A stretch of 64,000 nt of DNA, taken from NCBI RefSeq assembly GCF_003663845.1, contig NZ_RCCA01000001.1:3658001-3722000 (forward strand). Direction: 5' to 3'. Position numbers and translations under genes: made by a program. The stretch comes from Chryseobacterium sp. 7. Lineage in GTDB: Bacteria > Bacteroidota > Bacteroidia > Flavobacteriales > Weeksellaceae. Below are positions 43,841 to 53,165 of the stretch, piece after piece (the first letter of the stretch is position 1; each line of letters begins with the position of its first letter). Under the pieces are notes generated by a model. The model worked only from the letters and a program-made list of their open reading frames with translations. It did no database searches and was not told the origin of the DNA.

Positions 43841-45058
43841 TTAGCGTTTATTAGCAACAGGCGTTCTGAACTCACCATAGCCCATTAACCCATCATAGTT
43901 TCTTCCGAAAGGTGCATAATAAATAAATGCCTGATAAAGATTTTCCGTTTGCCAGAAATTACCATTCACTTCTCCAAAGTTCAGCCCGTTTCCATCTTTT
44001 GTCACCAAAACATAGTTATAAAAACCTTGTTTCAGGAATATTTTAGCAACATACTGTTTAGTAGCAGCATCATACTGCATCTGATTTTCTTTGCTTGGTA
44101 AAAAATTATTAAACCCTCCCAAAACATAAATCTCTTTATCTACAGGATCAGATTCCAGATAGAAATGCACCCATGAGTAGTCTGCTTCTCTTTCTGCATC
44201 CCTTTCTCTGCCTAAATCATTTCTTCTGTAATACCATGCTCCATTCACATCTGGCTGATATTGATAATTTAAAGGAAACGCCCATACAGGATGAAGATAC
44301 GTCTGGTTCGCATCATCTTTTATTTCCACAGCACGTACCATATCGGCCGCCATATTCATATTTTTATTATCAAAATAATAAAACTCATTATCTCCCGGAA
44401 ATACAAGATTCATTTGCTGGAAAACCACCTGATTCCCTAAGAAAGAGCTTGGTTTAAGATTAGAAATAACCATATTCGGGTTGTTATTCTGCATCACATT
44501 CATAGTGATAGAATTCACATTGGAAGAAATATCTCCTCCTTTCGGGGAAACATTCACTTCTACCCTTTGGTTGAGGTTCGGCTTTTTGGCATCAGCGAAT
44601 CTTGAAATATTTAAATCCACAGAAGTAACATCTTCTACCAGATAAAATCTTTTTTTGAAAAGAGGTTTATCTGCAGAGTCTTTATAAACAATCAGTTCAT
44701 AATTTCCTGAAACTTTAAGCTGGATTTTATCATTCGGGAATACCAGTTTATAGTGGGTATACGCTTGCAAAGTATTGAAAGAATACTGAAACTGGTCCAG
44801 CAGTGCATTCATACTTCCGGTAGCAAATTCTGTAAAAAACAGATTATCTTCATTCCAGTTTCTGTCATAATGCTTGAATGTGTATCTGTAGATCTGACTG
44901 CCGTTTGTGAGATCATCAAAGCCCAAAACCAACTGTTCCCCTATTCTGATTACCGGAGTTTCGTCATTGGTCTGAGGATTGAACAGCTGAATACTTTGGA
45001 TATTTTGTCCAAAAACCAGTCCGCCCAAAAAAAGTAAGAGTATTCGCAAAGTTTTCAT
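43841..45058 (-). CDS. Type IX secretion system plug protein
   Basis: A 405-residue protein of the DUF5103/T9SS plug family. Signal peptide MKTLRILLLFLGGLVFGQ, then a beta-rich protein with YRYTFKHYDRNW, NYELIVYKD and a C-terminal half (YVLGGFNNFLPSKENQM, FLKQGFYNYVLVTKDG) typical of the family. In Flavobacterium johnsoniae a protein of this kind closes the periplasmic side of the SprA translocon when no cargo is present. Length fits. It supports a working T9SS in this genome, consistent with the cargo proteins in the window. Confidence 0.88.
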   Translation of the reverse strand: MKTLRILLLFLGGLVFGQNIQSIQLFNPQTNDETPVIRIGEQLVLGFDDLTNGSQIYRYTFKHYDRNWNEDNLFFTEFATGSMNALLDQFQYSFNTLQAYTHYKLVFPNDKIQLKVSGNYELIVYKDSADKPLFKKRFYLVEDVTSVDLNISRFADAKKPNLNQRVEVNVSPKGGDISSNVNSITMNVMQNNNPNMVISNLKPSSFLGNQVVFQQMNLVFPGDNEFYYFDNKNMNMAADMVRAVEIKDDANQTYLHPVWAFPLNYQYQPDVNGAWYYRRNDLGRERDAEREADYSWVHFYLESDPVDKEIYVLGGFNNFLPSKENQMQYDAATKQYVAKIFLKQGFYNYVLVTKDGNGLNFGEVNGNFWQTENLYQAFIYYAPFGRNYDGLMGYGEFRTPVANKR

Positions 45059-45102
45059 TACGACGAAGATAACGAAAAATAGCCATTTTCTTAATAATAT
45101 CG

Positions 45103-45110
45103 TATTTTTG
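45103..45110 (+). promoter_or_regulatory. -7 box of the MBL hydrolase gene
   Basis: TATTTTTG is an exact TAnnTTTG match, 17 bases before the ATG at 45128. The divergent plug gene starts only 45 bases to the left. Confidence 0.4.
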
Positions 45111-45127
45111 AATAAAAATATTCAGAT

Positions 45128-45766
45128 ATGCTTCAGATTCAAGGTTTCGTATTCAATTTTGCGAGCGAAAATACTTACATCATTTATAACGAAAATAAAA
45201 ATGCGTGGTTAATTGATCCGGGAAATATGAGCGGACAGGAAACTCAGGCGATCAGCAATTTCATTACAGAAAACGGACTGAAAATTCAGAAAATTCTTTT
45301 GACACATGCCCATATTGACCATGTATTCGGACTTCAATGGGCTTTTGATACGTTCAAAGTACCTGTGAATATGCATCAGGAAGATCAGGAAGTGCTGGAT
45401 ATGCTTCAGGCAAGCGGAATCAGATTCGGAATGCAGATAGATCCTGTAAAGGTGGATGTAGAATACATCAAGGAAGGTGATGAGCTGGATCTGGATGGTG
45501 AAAAATTTAAAATTTATCACGTTCCGGGACATTCTCCGGGAAGTGTGGTCTATCATAATGACCATCAGAAATTCGTGATTTCTGGAGATGTACTTTTTGA
45601 AGGCAGCATCGGAAGAACAGATCTTTACAAAGGAAATTATGATCAGCTGATTGAAGGAATTAAGTCTAAACTTTTCATTTTGGATAATGACACGCAGGTT
45701 TTCTCCGGACACGGAAATCCTACAACCATTGGATTTGAAAAACAATATAATCCCTTTTTGAAATAA
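45128..45766 (+). CDS. MBL-fold metallo-hydrolase (glyoxalase II-like)
   Basis: A 212-residue soluble metallo-beta-lactamase-fold hydrolase. The metal site LLTHAHIDHVFG (about 57-68) has the HxHxDH pattern, VPGHSPGSVVYH (about 137) and FSGDVLF-like SGDVLFEGSIGRTDLY supply further ligands, and FSGHGNPTTIG closes it. The order and length match glyoxalase II-like YcbL-type enzymes, which cleave thioesters such as lactoylglutathione; the true substrate is unknown. Confidence 0.93.
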   Translation: MLQIQGFVFNFASENTYIIYNENKNAWLIDPGNMSGQETQAISNFITENGLKIQKILLTHAHIDHVFGLQWAFDTFKVPVNMHQEDQEVLDMLQASGIRFGMQIDPVKVDVEYIKEGDELDLDGEKFKIYHVPGHSPGSVVYHNDHQKFVISGDVLFEGSIGRTDLYKGNYDQLIEGIKSKLFILDNDTQVFSGHGNPTTIGFEKQYNPFLK

Positions 45767-45924
45767 ATAAAATATTTAAAAATATTCATATAAGTAACCA
45801 TTAAGAAGGATTTAAGCGATAAAGAACAGTTAAGAATTATTCTGATTTTGAAACTTATTTTAATACTTTCAAAGACTTCATTACAAGTCATACTATTTCA
45901 AGAAATAAAATGTAAAACAAGTTC

Positions 45925-45963
45925 AAAAAATATGAACCCACCAGAAAATTCTGGTGGGTTCAT
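45925..45963 (-). terminator. Terminator of the trehalose operon
   Basis: A 13-base-pair perfect stem (45932-45944 with 45951-45963) with a 6-base loop. Read leftward it is followed by a T-run, so it ends the TonB receptor transcript. Confidence 0.85.
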
Positions 45964-45987
45964 TAATAAGAAGAAATAGAGTTTATT

Positions 45988-48438
45988 TTAGAAATCTAAA
46001 GTAATGGATGCTCTTACAGCAGCTCCCATGATAGGTCTTGCCATGATGGTTCCGTCTCCGGTTGGTGAGCCTGCTCTTGGGTCTCCTTCTGTAATACCAA
46101 TGGTATTAAAGATGTTGGTTCCGTCTACTGCAAAGCGTATTTTTCCTAACTGATAAGAGGTACCTGCCCCGAATTCTGTGAAAGCAGGCAGCGTCTGTAC
46201 ATTTTTCTCATCCTGGAAACGTTTTCCATAGTAATTCATACTTGCATATGCTCTCCAGGCTTTTGTAATATTAACTGCCGGTGAAATATTGAAGAAAAAT
46301 TTCGGCATTCTTCGTACTACATTTCCTTCAAGAACACTTCCTGCTTCAAGGTTTTTATATTTTGGACTTTGAACGGTTCCGTTGAATGAAACCTCCAAAA
46401 TATTGTTGAATAAACGGGCATATCCTTCAAATTCAACCCCGTAGTTTTGTGTATTGGCAAATATATTTTCAGATGTTCCGTTAGAGAAGATGTCCGTAAA
46501 GGAAAGATTCTTCAATGTAGAATAGAACGGAATCACTGCAATATCAAAAGTACGCGAGTAATATTTATACCCTACTTCCAACTGATTGGTTGTTACTGAT
46601 TTTAAAGGTTTATCAGGTGCCGGGTTGGAGAAATAGTTATAATAGGCTTCTTCGTTCGGAGATCTGAAACCGTTAGAAAAACGGGCATACACTGCATTTT
46701 CTTTGCTGATTTTATAATTAGCCGCTACCGTGAAAGAAACTTTATCAATATTATAATTCCAGTATGTGTATTTGTTTCCTAAAACGCTCATGTTATCATC
46801 AGCAGTTGTCGTGTTGAAACCGTGAGTTCCATCCGTTGTTAACCCTGAATTATTTAAGTTGGAAGTGGTTGTATTGGCAAAATTTCCTTTATAATAATCG
46901 TGGCTGTAACGAAGACCTCCGTTTACGCTTAAAGCATCTGTAATATTGTAATCTAAGTTTACATAAAGATCATTCAAGCTTCCCTGTGTTTGTGTATCTC
47001 TCTGTAAAAATGTCATGTTGGTAACTCCGTTATACGTTTTTGAATATCCATTATCCAAAGGCGTAAGAGAAGTATCTACAAGGTTCAGCAATTCCGGTCT
47101 GTCTGTTGCTGTAGCCAGAATATTACTCCAGTTCCAGTATTGATGAGACTTCCAGTTAGATTTATAGAAACCTGCGGTAACATTTCCTTTATCAAATTTA
47201 TAGTTGAACTGTAAATCATTCACAAAGTTGTTCATCTGCTTGTCAATTGCCCAGAAACCTAATTTTTGAACAAATGCAGGATTTACAATCGCTCCGTTAC
47301 TTACTAATGAATATTGATAATTAGTCATACCATAATCTCCACCTTCGGACACAGGTTTAGTTGCAAAGTCAGCTGCAGTTTCAGGCAATCCGGCAGGGAA
47401 AATCCCTGTATAATTCATATTGATATTAGTATATCTTGTTTTGTTTAAAACACTGAAATTGTTTCCAAGATCATATTTAAACTCCGCACCTAGAACATCT
47501 ACTTTAGGATGAATACCGTCTTCCAGGTTTCTTTTGAAAAATCCTCCTCCGGCTTGTGGAATATTCAGCTGGCTGATTGCTCTGTAGCTGTATGTTCCAT
47601 AGTTAGGATCAAAACCTGGGAATTCTTTCAGGTCATTTCCATTTTGAATCAAAGGAATCGGAAGGAAGAATGTATTTCTGTCGTCCAGTTTTTTATAGTA
47701 TACCTTCACGTACCCTTTATCAAAGACATATTTCAGGTTCATTCTGATCTGGCCTCCGTCATTAGCTTTGAAACCTGTTTTTCTGATTCCGCTGTCTGTT
47801 CTGTAGAAACCACCGATGTTGAAGAATAATTTATCCTGAACCAAAGCGCCACCTACATTAAGGTCTGTACGCATCAGTCCATAAGTACTTGTTTCCACTT
47901 TTGCCGTTCCTTTGAAATCATTGGATCCTTCTCTGGTAATAAAGTTGATAAGTCCTCCCGGAGAGTTGGTAGCAAAAATGGAACCGGAACCTCCTCTTAA
48001 AGCTTCCAGACGGCTTACCGAATTATCTACACGGAAAAAGTTATCTGCATTGGCAAATTGAAGCGCACCATCTTCGAAAACCGGAAGACCGTCTTCCTGT
48101 ACCTGTACAAATTCATAAGCTCCTGCAGAAGGAATCCCTCTTGCGAAAAGGTTATTTCCTACTTCACCTCCTGAAGTTTCCACGGCAAATCCTGGTACTC
48201 TCTGTAATAAAGCAGCGGCACTGATTGGGTTTTGCTTCTGAATTTCTTTAGCACTGAATGTGGAAATTGCAGTACTGGATTCTATTTTTTTCTTAGGGCC
48301 GGAATTTCCGGTAATGACAATCTGATCTATAGAAGAAACTTTTGCCGAATCTTTCGGAGTTTCCTGGGCATAAGCATTATTAAAGTATAATGTAGCTGTA
48401 GCGGCGATTAAAAAGATCGATTTTTTTTTCATAGCCAT
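45988..48438 (-). CDS. TonB-dependent outer membrane receptor
   Basis: An 816-residue outer membrane transporter. From the ATG at 48438, MAMKKKSIFLIAATATLYFNNAYAQ is a signal peptide; the frame can be extended upstream to 48612 but that adds 58 arginine-rich residues overlapping the trehalase gene and would bury the signal, so I rejected it. A plug domain (about 45-155: QIVITGNSGPKKK, LLQRVPGFAV, SRLEALRGGSGSIFATNSPGGLINFI) precedes a 22-strand-type barrel ending in the C-terminal aromatic ITLDF. No carboxypeptidase-like N-terminal extension of the SusC type is present. Downstream of trehalase, it is inferred to import trehalose or a related sugar. Confidence 0.93.
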   Translation of the reverse strand: MAMKKKSIFLIAATATLYFNNAYAQETPKDSAKVSSIDQIVITGNSGPKKKIESSTAISTFSAKEIQKQNPISAAALLQRVPGFAVETSGGEVGNNLFARGIPSAGAYEFVQVQEDGLPVFEDGALQFANADNFFRVDNSVSRLEALRGGSGSIFATNSPGGLINFITREGSNDFKGTAKVETSTYGLMRTDLNVGGALVQDKLFFNIGGFYRTDSGIRKTGFKANDGGQIRMNLKYVFDKGYVKVYYKKLDDRNTFFLPIPLIQNGNDLKEFPGFDPNYGTYSYRAISQLNIPQAGGGFFKRNLEDGIHPKVDVLGAEFKYDLGNNFSVLNKTRYTNINMNYTGIFPAGLPETAADFATKPVSEGGDYGMTNYQYSLVSNGAIVNPAFVQKLGFWAIDKQMNNFVNDLQFNYKFDKGNVTAGFYKSNWKSHQYWNWSNILATATDRPELLNLVDTSLTPLDNGYSKTYNGVTNMTFLQRDTQTQGSLNDLYVNLDYNITDALSVNGGLRYSHDYYKGNFANTTTSNLNNSGLTTDGTHGFNTTTADDNMSVLGNKYTYWNYNIDKVSFTVAANYKISKENAVYARFSNGFRSPNEEAYYNYFSNPAPDKPLKSVTTNQLEVGYKYYSRTFDIAVIPFYSTLKNLSFTDIFSNGTSENIFANTQNYGVEFEGYARLFNNILEVSFNGTVQSPKYKNLEAGSVLEGNVVRRMPKFFFNISPAVNITKAWRAYASMNYYGKRFQDEKNVQTLPAFTEFGAGTSYQLGKIRFAVDGTNIFNTIGITEGDPRAGSPTGDGTIMARPIMGAAVRASITLDF

Positions 48439-48455
48439 ATTTTTTATTGTTAGTT

Positions 48456-49937
48456 TCAGTTTTGTTGTAATTGTAAATACACTCCATTGGTCCAACCGAA
48501 TCCGTCCTGATTGGGGTATTCCCCGCCGCCTGCTATTGTTTCTGTGTCTAATGCATTGTATTTTTCCATTAGCTTTCCGGTGTTTTTGTAAACTCTTTCT
48601 ACATTGGAACACCAGTTGTTTTTAATTTTTTCAGCCAGTTCATCAAAGCCGTAGTTTTTCATTGCTTTAAATCCTAACCATTGATAAGGTGCCCACGCAT
48701 TGGGAAGATCCCATTGCTGCCCTGAGTTTTTAGTTGTCGTGACAAGCCCTCCCTGGTAGAGAAATTTCTCAGCAATGACTTTGGCAACTGCTTCCGCCTG
48801 TTTCTGATCTGCAATTCCCAGAAATAAAGGATAAAGAGCAGCAATATGTTCAGACGGTGTGTTTGTGTTTTTTTTAATGTGATAATCTTTGTAATTGCTA
48901 GTATTTCCATTCCAGAAATATTTATTGATCATCTGTCTTCGGCTTGCTGCTCTTTCTGAAAAATAATTGTTTTTTTCGCTCAGATTCTGAAGTGCTGAAG
49001 ATTTAGCCAAAGTCATTTCCAAATGCCACAGAAGGCAGTTCAGATCAACCTGTGCCAAGTTCAGCGTTTCTATTGTCTGTATATTCTGTCCGTCTGCAAA
49101 CCATCTGCTGGAAAAATCCCAGCCGGATTCGCAGGCACTTCTTATGTTTCTGTAAAATTCGTCTCCTGAAGTGGTCTCATGATCTTCAATATCGATCAGA
49201 TAACTTTCGGGACGCGGTGCATTTTCTGCATCATAATAACGGTTCAGAATATCTCCGTCTGTAGTCTTAACCACTCTTTTTATACTGGAACCTTTTTCAA
49301 GCCATTCCAAACCATTCATCCAGAAAGCATATTCTTTCTCCAGTGTTTCGTGATATTGTGTATAAATTCCTTCGTCATTGGTTGTTTCAAAAAGAAGATC
49401 CAGCATTAATGAAAAATAAGGCGGCTGAGATCTGCTTAAGAAATGTGTTCTGCTTGCATTGGGAACAAATCCTACATTCAGGATCAGGTAAGAACAGTTT
49501 TCAATAATGTTTTTCATCATTTCTACTCTTCCGGAAACCTGTAATCCAAGCATAATAAAATAACTGTCCCAATAGAAAAATTCATTAAAACGACCTCCCG
49601 GAACAATATATGGTTTTGGTAATTTTAAAAGCGTTCCCTTTTCTTCATAGGCTGTACGGGTCAGTTCATCCCATAGCTTTTCAATATGTTCACCTATTGG
49701 AAGCTGCTCTTCTCGGTGTACAGAAACTCTTGCTCCTAAAAAATCAAAATGAGCCATCACAAAATCTTTCAGGTTAAAACCTTCGGTATTTTTTGATTGT
49801 TCATAATCCTCATTAATCTTTGCAATTGGAAACAGAGGAACTGCATCCGTCATCATTTTCTGATCTTCAAAAATTTCAGATCTCTGTACCGCATCAAACA
49901 GACTTTGAATTTCGTTTATGTAAAGCTGATTACTCAT
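48456..49937 (-). CDS. treF: Trehalase, GH37, cytoplasmic
   Basis: A 493-residue glycoside hydrolase 37 that splits trehalose into two glucose units. Both family signatures are present: PGGRFNEFFYWDSYF (about 112-126) and QWDLPNAWAPYQW (about 412-424). No signal peptide is visible, so it should act in the cytoplasm, like TreF of E. coli rather than the periplasmic TreA. It lies 2 bases downstream of the MFS gene and 17 bases before the TonB receptor start, in one operon with a divergent AraC regulator. Confidence 0.95.
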   Translation of the reverse strand: MSNQLYINEIQSLFDAVQRSEIFEDQKMMTDAVPLFPIAKINEDYEQSKNTEGFNLKDFVMAHFDFLGARVSVHREEQLPIGEHIEKLWDELTRTAYEEKGTLLKLPKPYIVPGGRFNEFFYWDSYFIMLGLQVSGRVEMMKNIIENCSYLILNVGFVPNASRTHFLSRSQPPYFSLMLDLLFETTNDEGIYTQYHETLEKEYAFWMNGLEWLEKGSSIKRVVKTTDGDILNRYYDAENAPRPESYLIDIEDHETTSGDEFYRNIRSACESGWDFSSRWFADGQNIQTIETLNLAQVDLNCLLWHLEMTLAKSSALQNLSEKNNYFSERAASRRQMINKYFWNGNTSNYKDYHIKKNTNTPSEHIAALYPLFLGIADQKQAEAVAKVIAEKFLYQGGLVTTTKNSGQQWDLPNAWAPYQWLGFKAMKNYGFDELAEKIKNNWCSNVERVYKNTGKLMEKYNALDTETIAGGGEYPNQDGFGWTNGVYLQLQQN

Positions 49938-49939
49938 TG

Positions 49940-51169
49940 TTATTTTTTAGGATTAATTTTTAATTTATTCATGAAAACCGCAGAGGTGATCAGCAATGAA
50001 AGTGGAATCAGGGAAAGGTAAAATGCCTGCTGCCCACTGAACTCCTGAAACACAAATCCGGTAATGATAGAACCTATAGTTCCTCCGATTGCTGAGAAAA
50101 CAACGATCAATCCTGACATAGCGCTGTGCAGATATTTCGGGATAGATGCCAGAATTACAGAATTAATGCTCGGATAAATAGGTGCCAGCAAACCTCCCAT
50201 CAAAGGAAATAGATAGACCACCAAAGGGGCATTCATCCAGTTTGTATTCGTATCAATATGAATATTATGGGTAAGAGGTAAAACCAGCAGTAAGCTGATG
50301 GCAAAACCAACTACACAAAAAGAAACTACATAGATCCAGCTAAACTTTTTAGAGAAGAATCCTGATAAAAATCTTCCTAATGCAAAAGCTCCTGCTAAAA
50401 CGGCTCCTGCTTGGATACTCATGGATGTAGGCACTTTTAAAATTTCTTTATAAAATGTAGGCGTCCATGTTTGAAAGCTTTGTTCCACCAATACAAAAAG
50501 GAAAGCACATAATAAAAAGCACAATACTTTTTTATAACTGAAAAGGCTCACACTGTTTCTTAAATCTCCCAGAAGATCCGTTTTCTCACTTTTAGCACCC
50601 TGTTCGTTCAGTTTTGAAAAGAACAGGAATAAAAAAGACAAAGTTGAAAGTCCACCCAAAATCCAGTATACATTCAGCCATTCTGTAGATTTCGGATTAT
50701 GATCATCTATATATAAGCTGAATAAAACATTTCCTGCCAATACTCCAATCATGAAAAATCCTTCCAGAAATCCCATAAAGCTGGAATGTTCCTTATCTGT
50801 TTCCGTTACCAGCCCGATAGAAGTAAAAACCGATATTTTGATTAATGCAAATGAAACTCCTACTGTCGCAAATAATAATTTAAAAACCCAGAACTCATTG
50901 GTAAACGGCATTACAAAACACATACAGCTTACCAGCAATAAAGCAATCAGCATGGATTTTTTGATTCCTATCTTCGGAAGAAATGAAGCCAGAATGAAAG
51001 AACATATGGCAATCGGAAGATCTTTGAAGCCTTCCAAAATGCTGGCCGAAGACTTTGAAATCCCAAAATTCTGCTGTACCTGTAGAATGACTGTTCCTAC
51101 AGAATTCAGAAGAATTGCGAAGACAAAATAGTTTAAAAATAAAACGGCCTTGATGTTAAGATTTTTCAT
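49940..51169 (-). CDS. MFS transporter, probable sugar importer
   Basis: A 409-residue major facilitator with about 12 membrane helices, two six-helix halves joined by a charged loop near residues 190-215 (KLNEQGAKSEKTDLLGD). It is the first gene of an operon with trehalase and a TonB receptor and is divergent from an AraC regulator, so uptake of trehalose across the inner membrane is the likely role. The specific family and substrate are not readable from the sequence. Confidence 0.92.
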   Translation of the reverse strand: MKNLNIKAVLFLNYFVFAILLNSVGTVILQVQQNFGISKSSASILEGFKDLPIAICSFILASFLPKIGIKKSMLIALLLVSCMCFVMPFTNEFWVFKLLFATVGVSFALIKISVFTSIGLVTETDKEHSSFMGFLEGFFMIGVLAGNVLFSLYIDDHNPKSTEWLNVYWILGGLSTLSFLFLFFSKLNEQGAKSEKTDLLGDLRNSVSLFSYKKVLCFLLCAFLFVLVEQSFQTWTPTFYKEILKVPTSMSIQAGAVLAGAFALGRFLSGFFSKKFSWIYVVSFCVVGFAISLLLVLPLTHNIHIDTNTNWMNAPLVVYLFPLMGGLLAPIYPSINSVILASIPKYLHSAMSGLIVVFSAIGGTIGSIITGFVFQEFSGQQAFYLSLIPLSLLITSAVFMNKLKINPKK

Positions 51170-51239
51170 TCAGGTTATTTCTTGTCGGCTAAGATAGAAG
51201 CATTTCTGTTAACGATAATTTAACACAGTAAATCAATAT

Positions 51240-51270
51240 TTGAACCATATTAATATATTTACTATTTTTA
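51240..51270 (+). promoter_or_regulatory. Probable promoter of the AraC-type regulator
   Basis: TTG (51240-51242), a 20-base spacer and TATTTTTA (51263-51270) match the Bacteroidetes promoter with one mismatch. The regulator ATG is 22 bases downstream. Confidence 0.45.
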
Positions 51271-51292
51271 GCAATTAAATATGATTAATTAA

Positions 51293-52198
51293 ATGAAAGT
51301 TACTTTTGAAAGGGTAATTCCTAATGAAAAGAGTTCATTCCGCACAATTCACAATAACTCCCCTATTTCAGAATTCAAATGGGAATATCATTATCATCCC
51401 GAAATTGAACTGGTATGTGTTATTTCCGGGAATGGAACCCGACATGTGGGCTATCATAAAAGCAATTATACAAATGGGGATCTGGTATTAATCGGGTCGA
51501 ACATTCCTCACTCCGGATTTGGACTGAACTCCATTGATCCGCATGAAGAAATTGTACTTCAGTTCAAAGAAGAAATCCTTCAGTTTCCTCAGCAGGAAGT
51601 AGAAGCCAGATCTATTAAAAATCTGTTGGAACTTTCAAAATACGGGATTCATTTTCATCAAAAAGTAAAAAAGGTAATGCTTCCCAAACTAAGACTGATG
51701 CTGGAATCAGAAGGGTATAAAAGATATTTACTATTGCTTGAAATTCTTTTTGAACTTTCAAAATGTGAGGATTACGAGCTCTTGAATAAAGAAATCATGC
51801 CTTATACCATTATTTCTAAAAATAAAACCCGCCTTGAAAATATTTTCACTTATGTGGAACATCATTATGACAAGGAAATTGATATTGAAGATGTTGCAAA
51901 ACTGGCCAATCTTACTTTGCCCGCTTTCTGTAATTTCTTTAAAAAGGCGACTCAGATTACGTTTACAGAGTTTGTGAACCGCTACAGAATTAATAAAGCA
52001 TGTCTGCTGATGGCCCAGGACAGATCTATTTCAGAATGCAGTTATCAGTGCGGTTTTAACAATGTAACGTATTTTAATAGAATGTTTAAAAAATATACAG
52101 GAAAGACTCCTTCAGAATTTATCAGGAATTATTCTCATAATAAAGTGAATGTGGATTTGAAGGTTGAAAAGGAAACTAAGTCCAAAGTAAGCTTTTAA
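51293..52198 (+). CDS. AraC-family transcriptional regulator
   Basis: A 301-residue regulator. An N-terminal cupin domain (about 15-110) has KWEYHYHPEIELV and GDLVLIGSNIPHSG, typical sensor-barrel histidines. The C-terminal double helix-turn-helix (about 185-282) has IDIEDVAKLANLTLPAF and the AraC signature ISECSYQCGFNNVTYFNRMFKKYTGKTPSEF. It is divergent from the MFS-trehalase-TonB receptor operon with 123 bases between the starts, and is its likely activator, probably responding to trehalose or a derived sugar. Confidence 0.93.
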   Translation: MKVTFERVIPNEKSSFRTIHNNSPISEFKWEYHYHPEIELVCVISGNGTRHVGYHKSNYTNGDLVLIGSNIPHSGFGLNSIDPHEEIVLQFKEEILQFPQQEVEARSIKNLLELSKYGIHFHQKVKKVMLPKLRLMLESEGYKRYLLLLEILFELSKCEDYELLNKEIMPYTIISKNKTRLENIFTYVEHHYDKEIDIEDVAKLANLTLPAFCNFFKKATQITFTEFVNRYRINKACLLMAQDRSISECSYQCGFNNVTYFNRMFKKYTGKTPSEFIRNYSHNKVNVDLKVEKETKSKVSF

Positions 52199-52299
52199 AC
52201 TTACATATGAATCAGCAAGAAACAGAAAAGCCACTCCAAAAAGAGCAGCTTGTATTATAATGAGTAAAAACCAGTAACTAAACAACTAGCAACCAGTAA

Positions 52300-52854
52300 T
52301 TATTTCCATTTAATATTGCATCCCATGCTAGGTCTCTGAATTTCTTCCTGAGCTTCTCCAGCCAAAAGATTTTCAAAAGCAATAATCAGATCCTCACCTG
52401 TAACATCTTTATTATTTCCCGGTCTTGAATCATCCATCTGACCTCTGTATACAAGATCAAGTTTATCATCAAAGAAATAAAAATCCGGTGTACACGCAGC
52501 ATCGTAAGCTTTTGCTACCGCCTGGCTTTCATCAAACAAATAAGGGAAGTCGAATCTTCTTTCAATTTGAAATTCGATCATTTTTTCCGGAGAATCTGCC
52601 GGATATTTTTCAATATCATTCGCATTGATGGCAATAAATTCAATTCCACGCTCGTTGTAATCTTCATATAATTCATTGATCTTGTCGATTACATGAAGAA
52701 CAAACGGACAGTGGTTGCACATGAAGATCACCAAAGTACCTTTTTCTCCTTTCAGCTCATCCAAAGACTGAAGTTCATTCGTTTTTGACGGGTTAGGAAG
52801 TTCAAAAAACGGCGCTTTTGTTCCTAATGCCAACATATTTGAGGGAGTATTCAT
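52300..52854 (-). CDS. Thioredoxin-fold protein (AhpC/TSA-like)
   Basis: A 184-residue thioredoxin-like protein. LGTKAPFFELPNPS opens it as in the AhpC/TSA group; the active-site pair is in MCNHCPFVLHV (about 45-55), a CxxC of the form CNHC followed by cis-Pro-type PF. The C-terminus keeps the CTPDFYFFDDKLDLVYRGQMDDSRPG segment known from a widespread family annotated thioredoxin family protein. No signal peptide, so cytoplasmic. The partner is unknown. It seems to be transcribed alone. Confidence 0.92.
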   Translation of the reverse strand: MNTPSNMLALGTKAPFFELPNPSKTNELQSLDELKGEKGTLVIFMCNHCPFVLHVIDKINELYEDYNERGIEFIAINANDIEKYPADSPEKMIEFQIERRFDFPYLFDESQAVAKAYDAACTPDFYFFDDKLDLVYRGQMDDSRPGNNKDVTGEDLIIAFENLLAGEAQEEIQRPSMGCNIKWK

Positions 52855-52935
52855 ATCCTTATTTCTTTACCGGCAAAGATAGATATTTCTTTTCTTAATT
52901 AGAAAGATGACATTTCTATTTTTATAGAGTAGGGA

Positions 52936-53054
52936 GGCTGGAAGCTGGAGGAGGGAAGATTTTTAAGACTCAAAAATAGTTATAGTCAAATTCTATTAAT
53001 GGTATTTTTTTAATCCAAACCAACTTCCAGCTCCCATTCTTCCAGCTTCCAGCC
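52936..53054. repeat. Inverted repeat, 14-base arms, GGCTGGAAG-type element
   Basis: GGCTGGAAGCTGGA (52936-52949) pairs perfectly with TCCAGCTTCCAGCC (53041-53054); each arm has internal repeats of GGAAG/CTTCC. It lies in the gap upstream of the TetR gene. A single arm of the same kind recurs near 63032, suggesting a dispersed intergenic repeat family. Confidence 0.6.
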
Positions 53055-53108
53055 TAATGATTAACATCACTTATAAACCATCTTTTGAATTTAAATGTAT
53101 AATATCCT

Positions 53109-53140
53109 TTGGAAGTTATATTAAAAAGTTTGTAGTTTTG
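53109..53140 (+). promoter_or_regulatory. Promoter of the TetR gene
   Basis: TTG (53109-53111), a 21-base spacer and TAGTTTTG (53133-53140), exact consensus. The palindromic operator begins at the next base, at the expected transcription start. Confidence 0.65.
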
Positions 53141-53153
53141 CTAACGCTGTTAG
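53141..53153. promoter_or_regulatory. TetR operator 1 (autoregulatory)
   Basis: CTAACGCTGTTAG is a perfect 5+3+5 palindrome directly after the tetR -7 box and 13 bases before its ATG. It is the first of four copies of TAAC-N3-GTTAG. A repressor bound here would block tetR transcription. Confidence 0.7.
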
Positions 53154-53165
53154 TAAATAAATATC

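Noticed and set aside
45988-48612. Long version of the TonB receptor starting at 48612
   Set aside because: The extra 58 residues overlap the trehalase coding end, are Arg-rich and would hide the signal peptide; the ATG at 48438 fits better.
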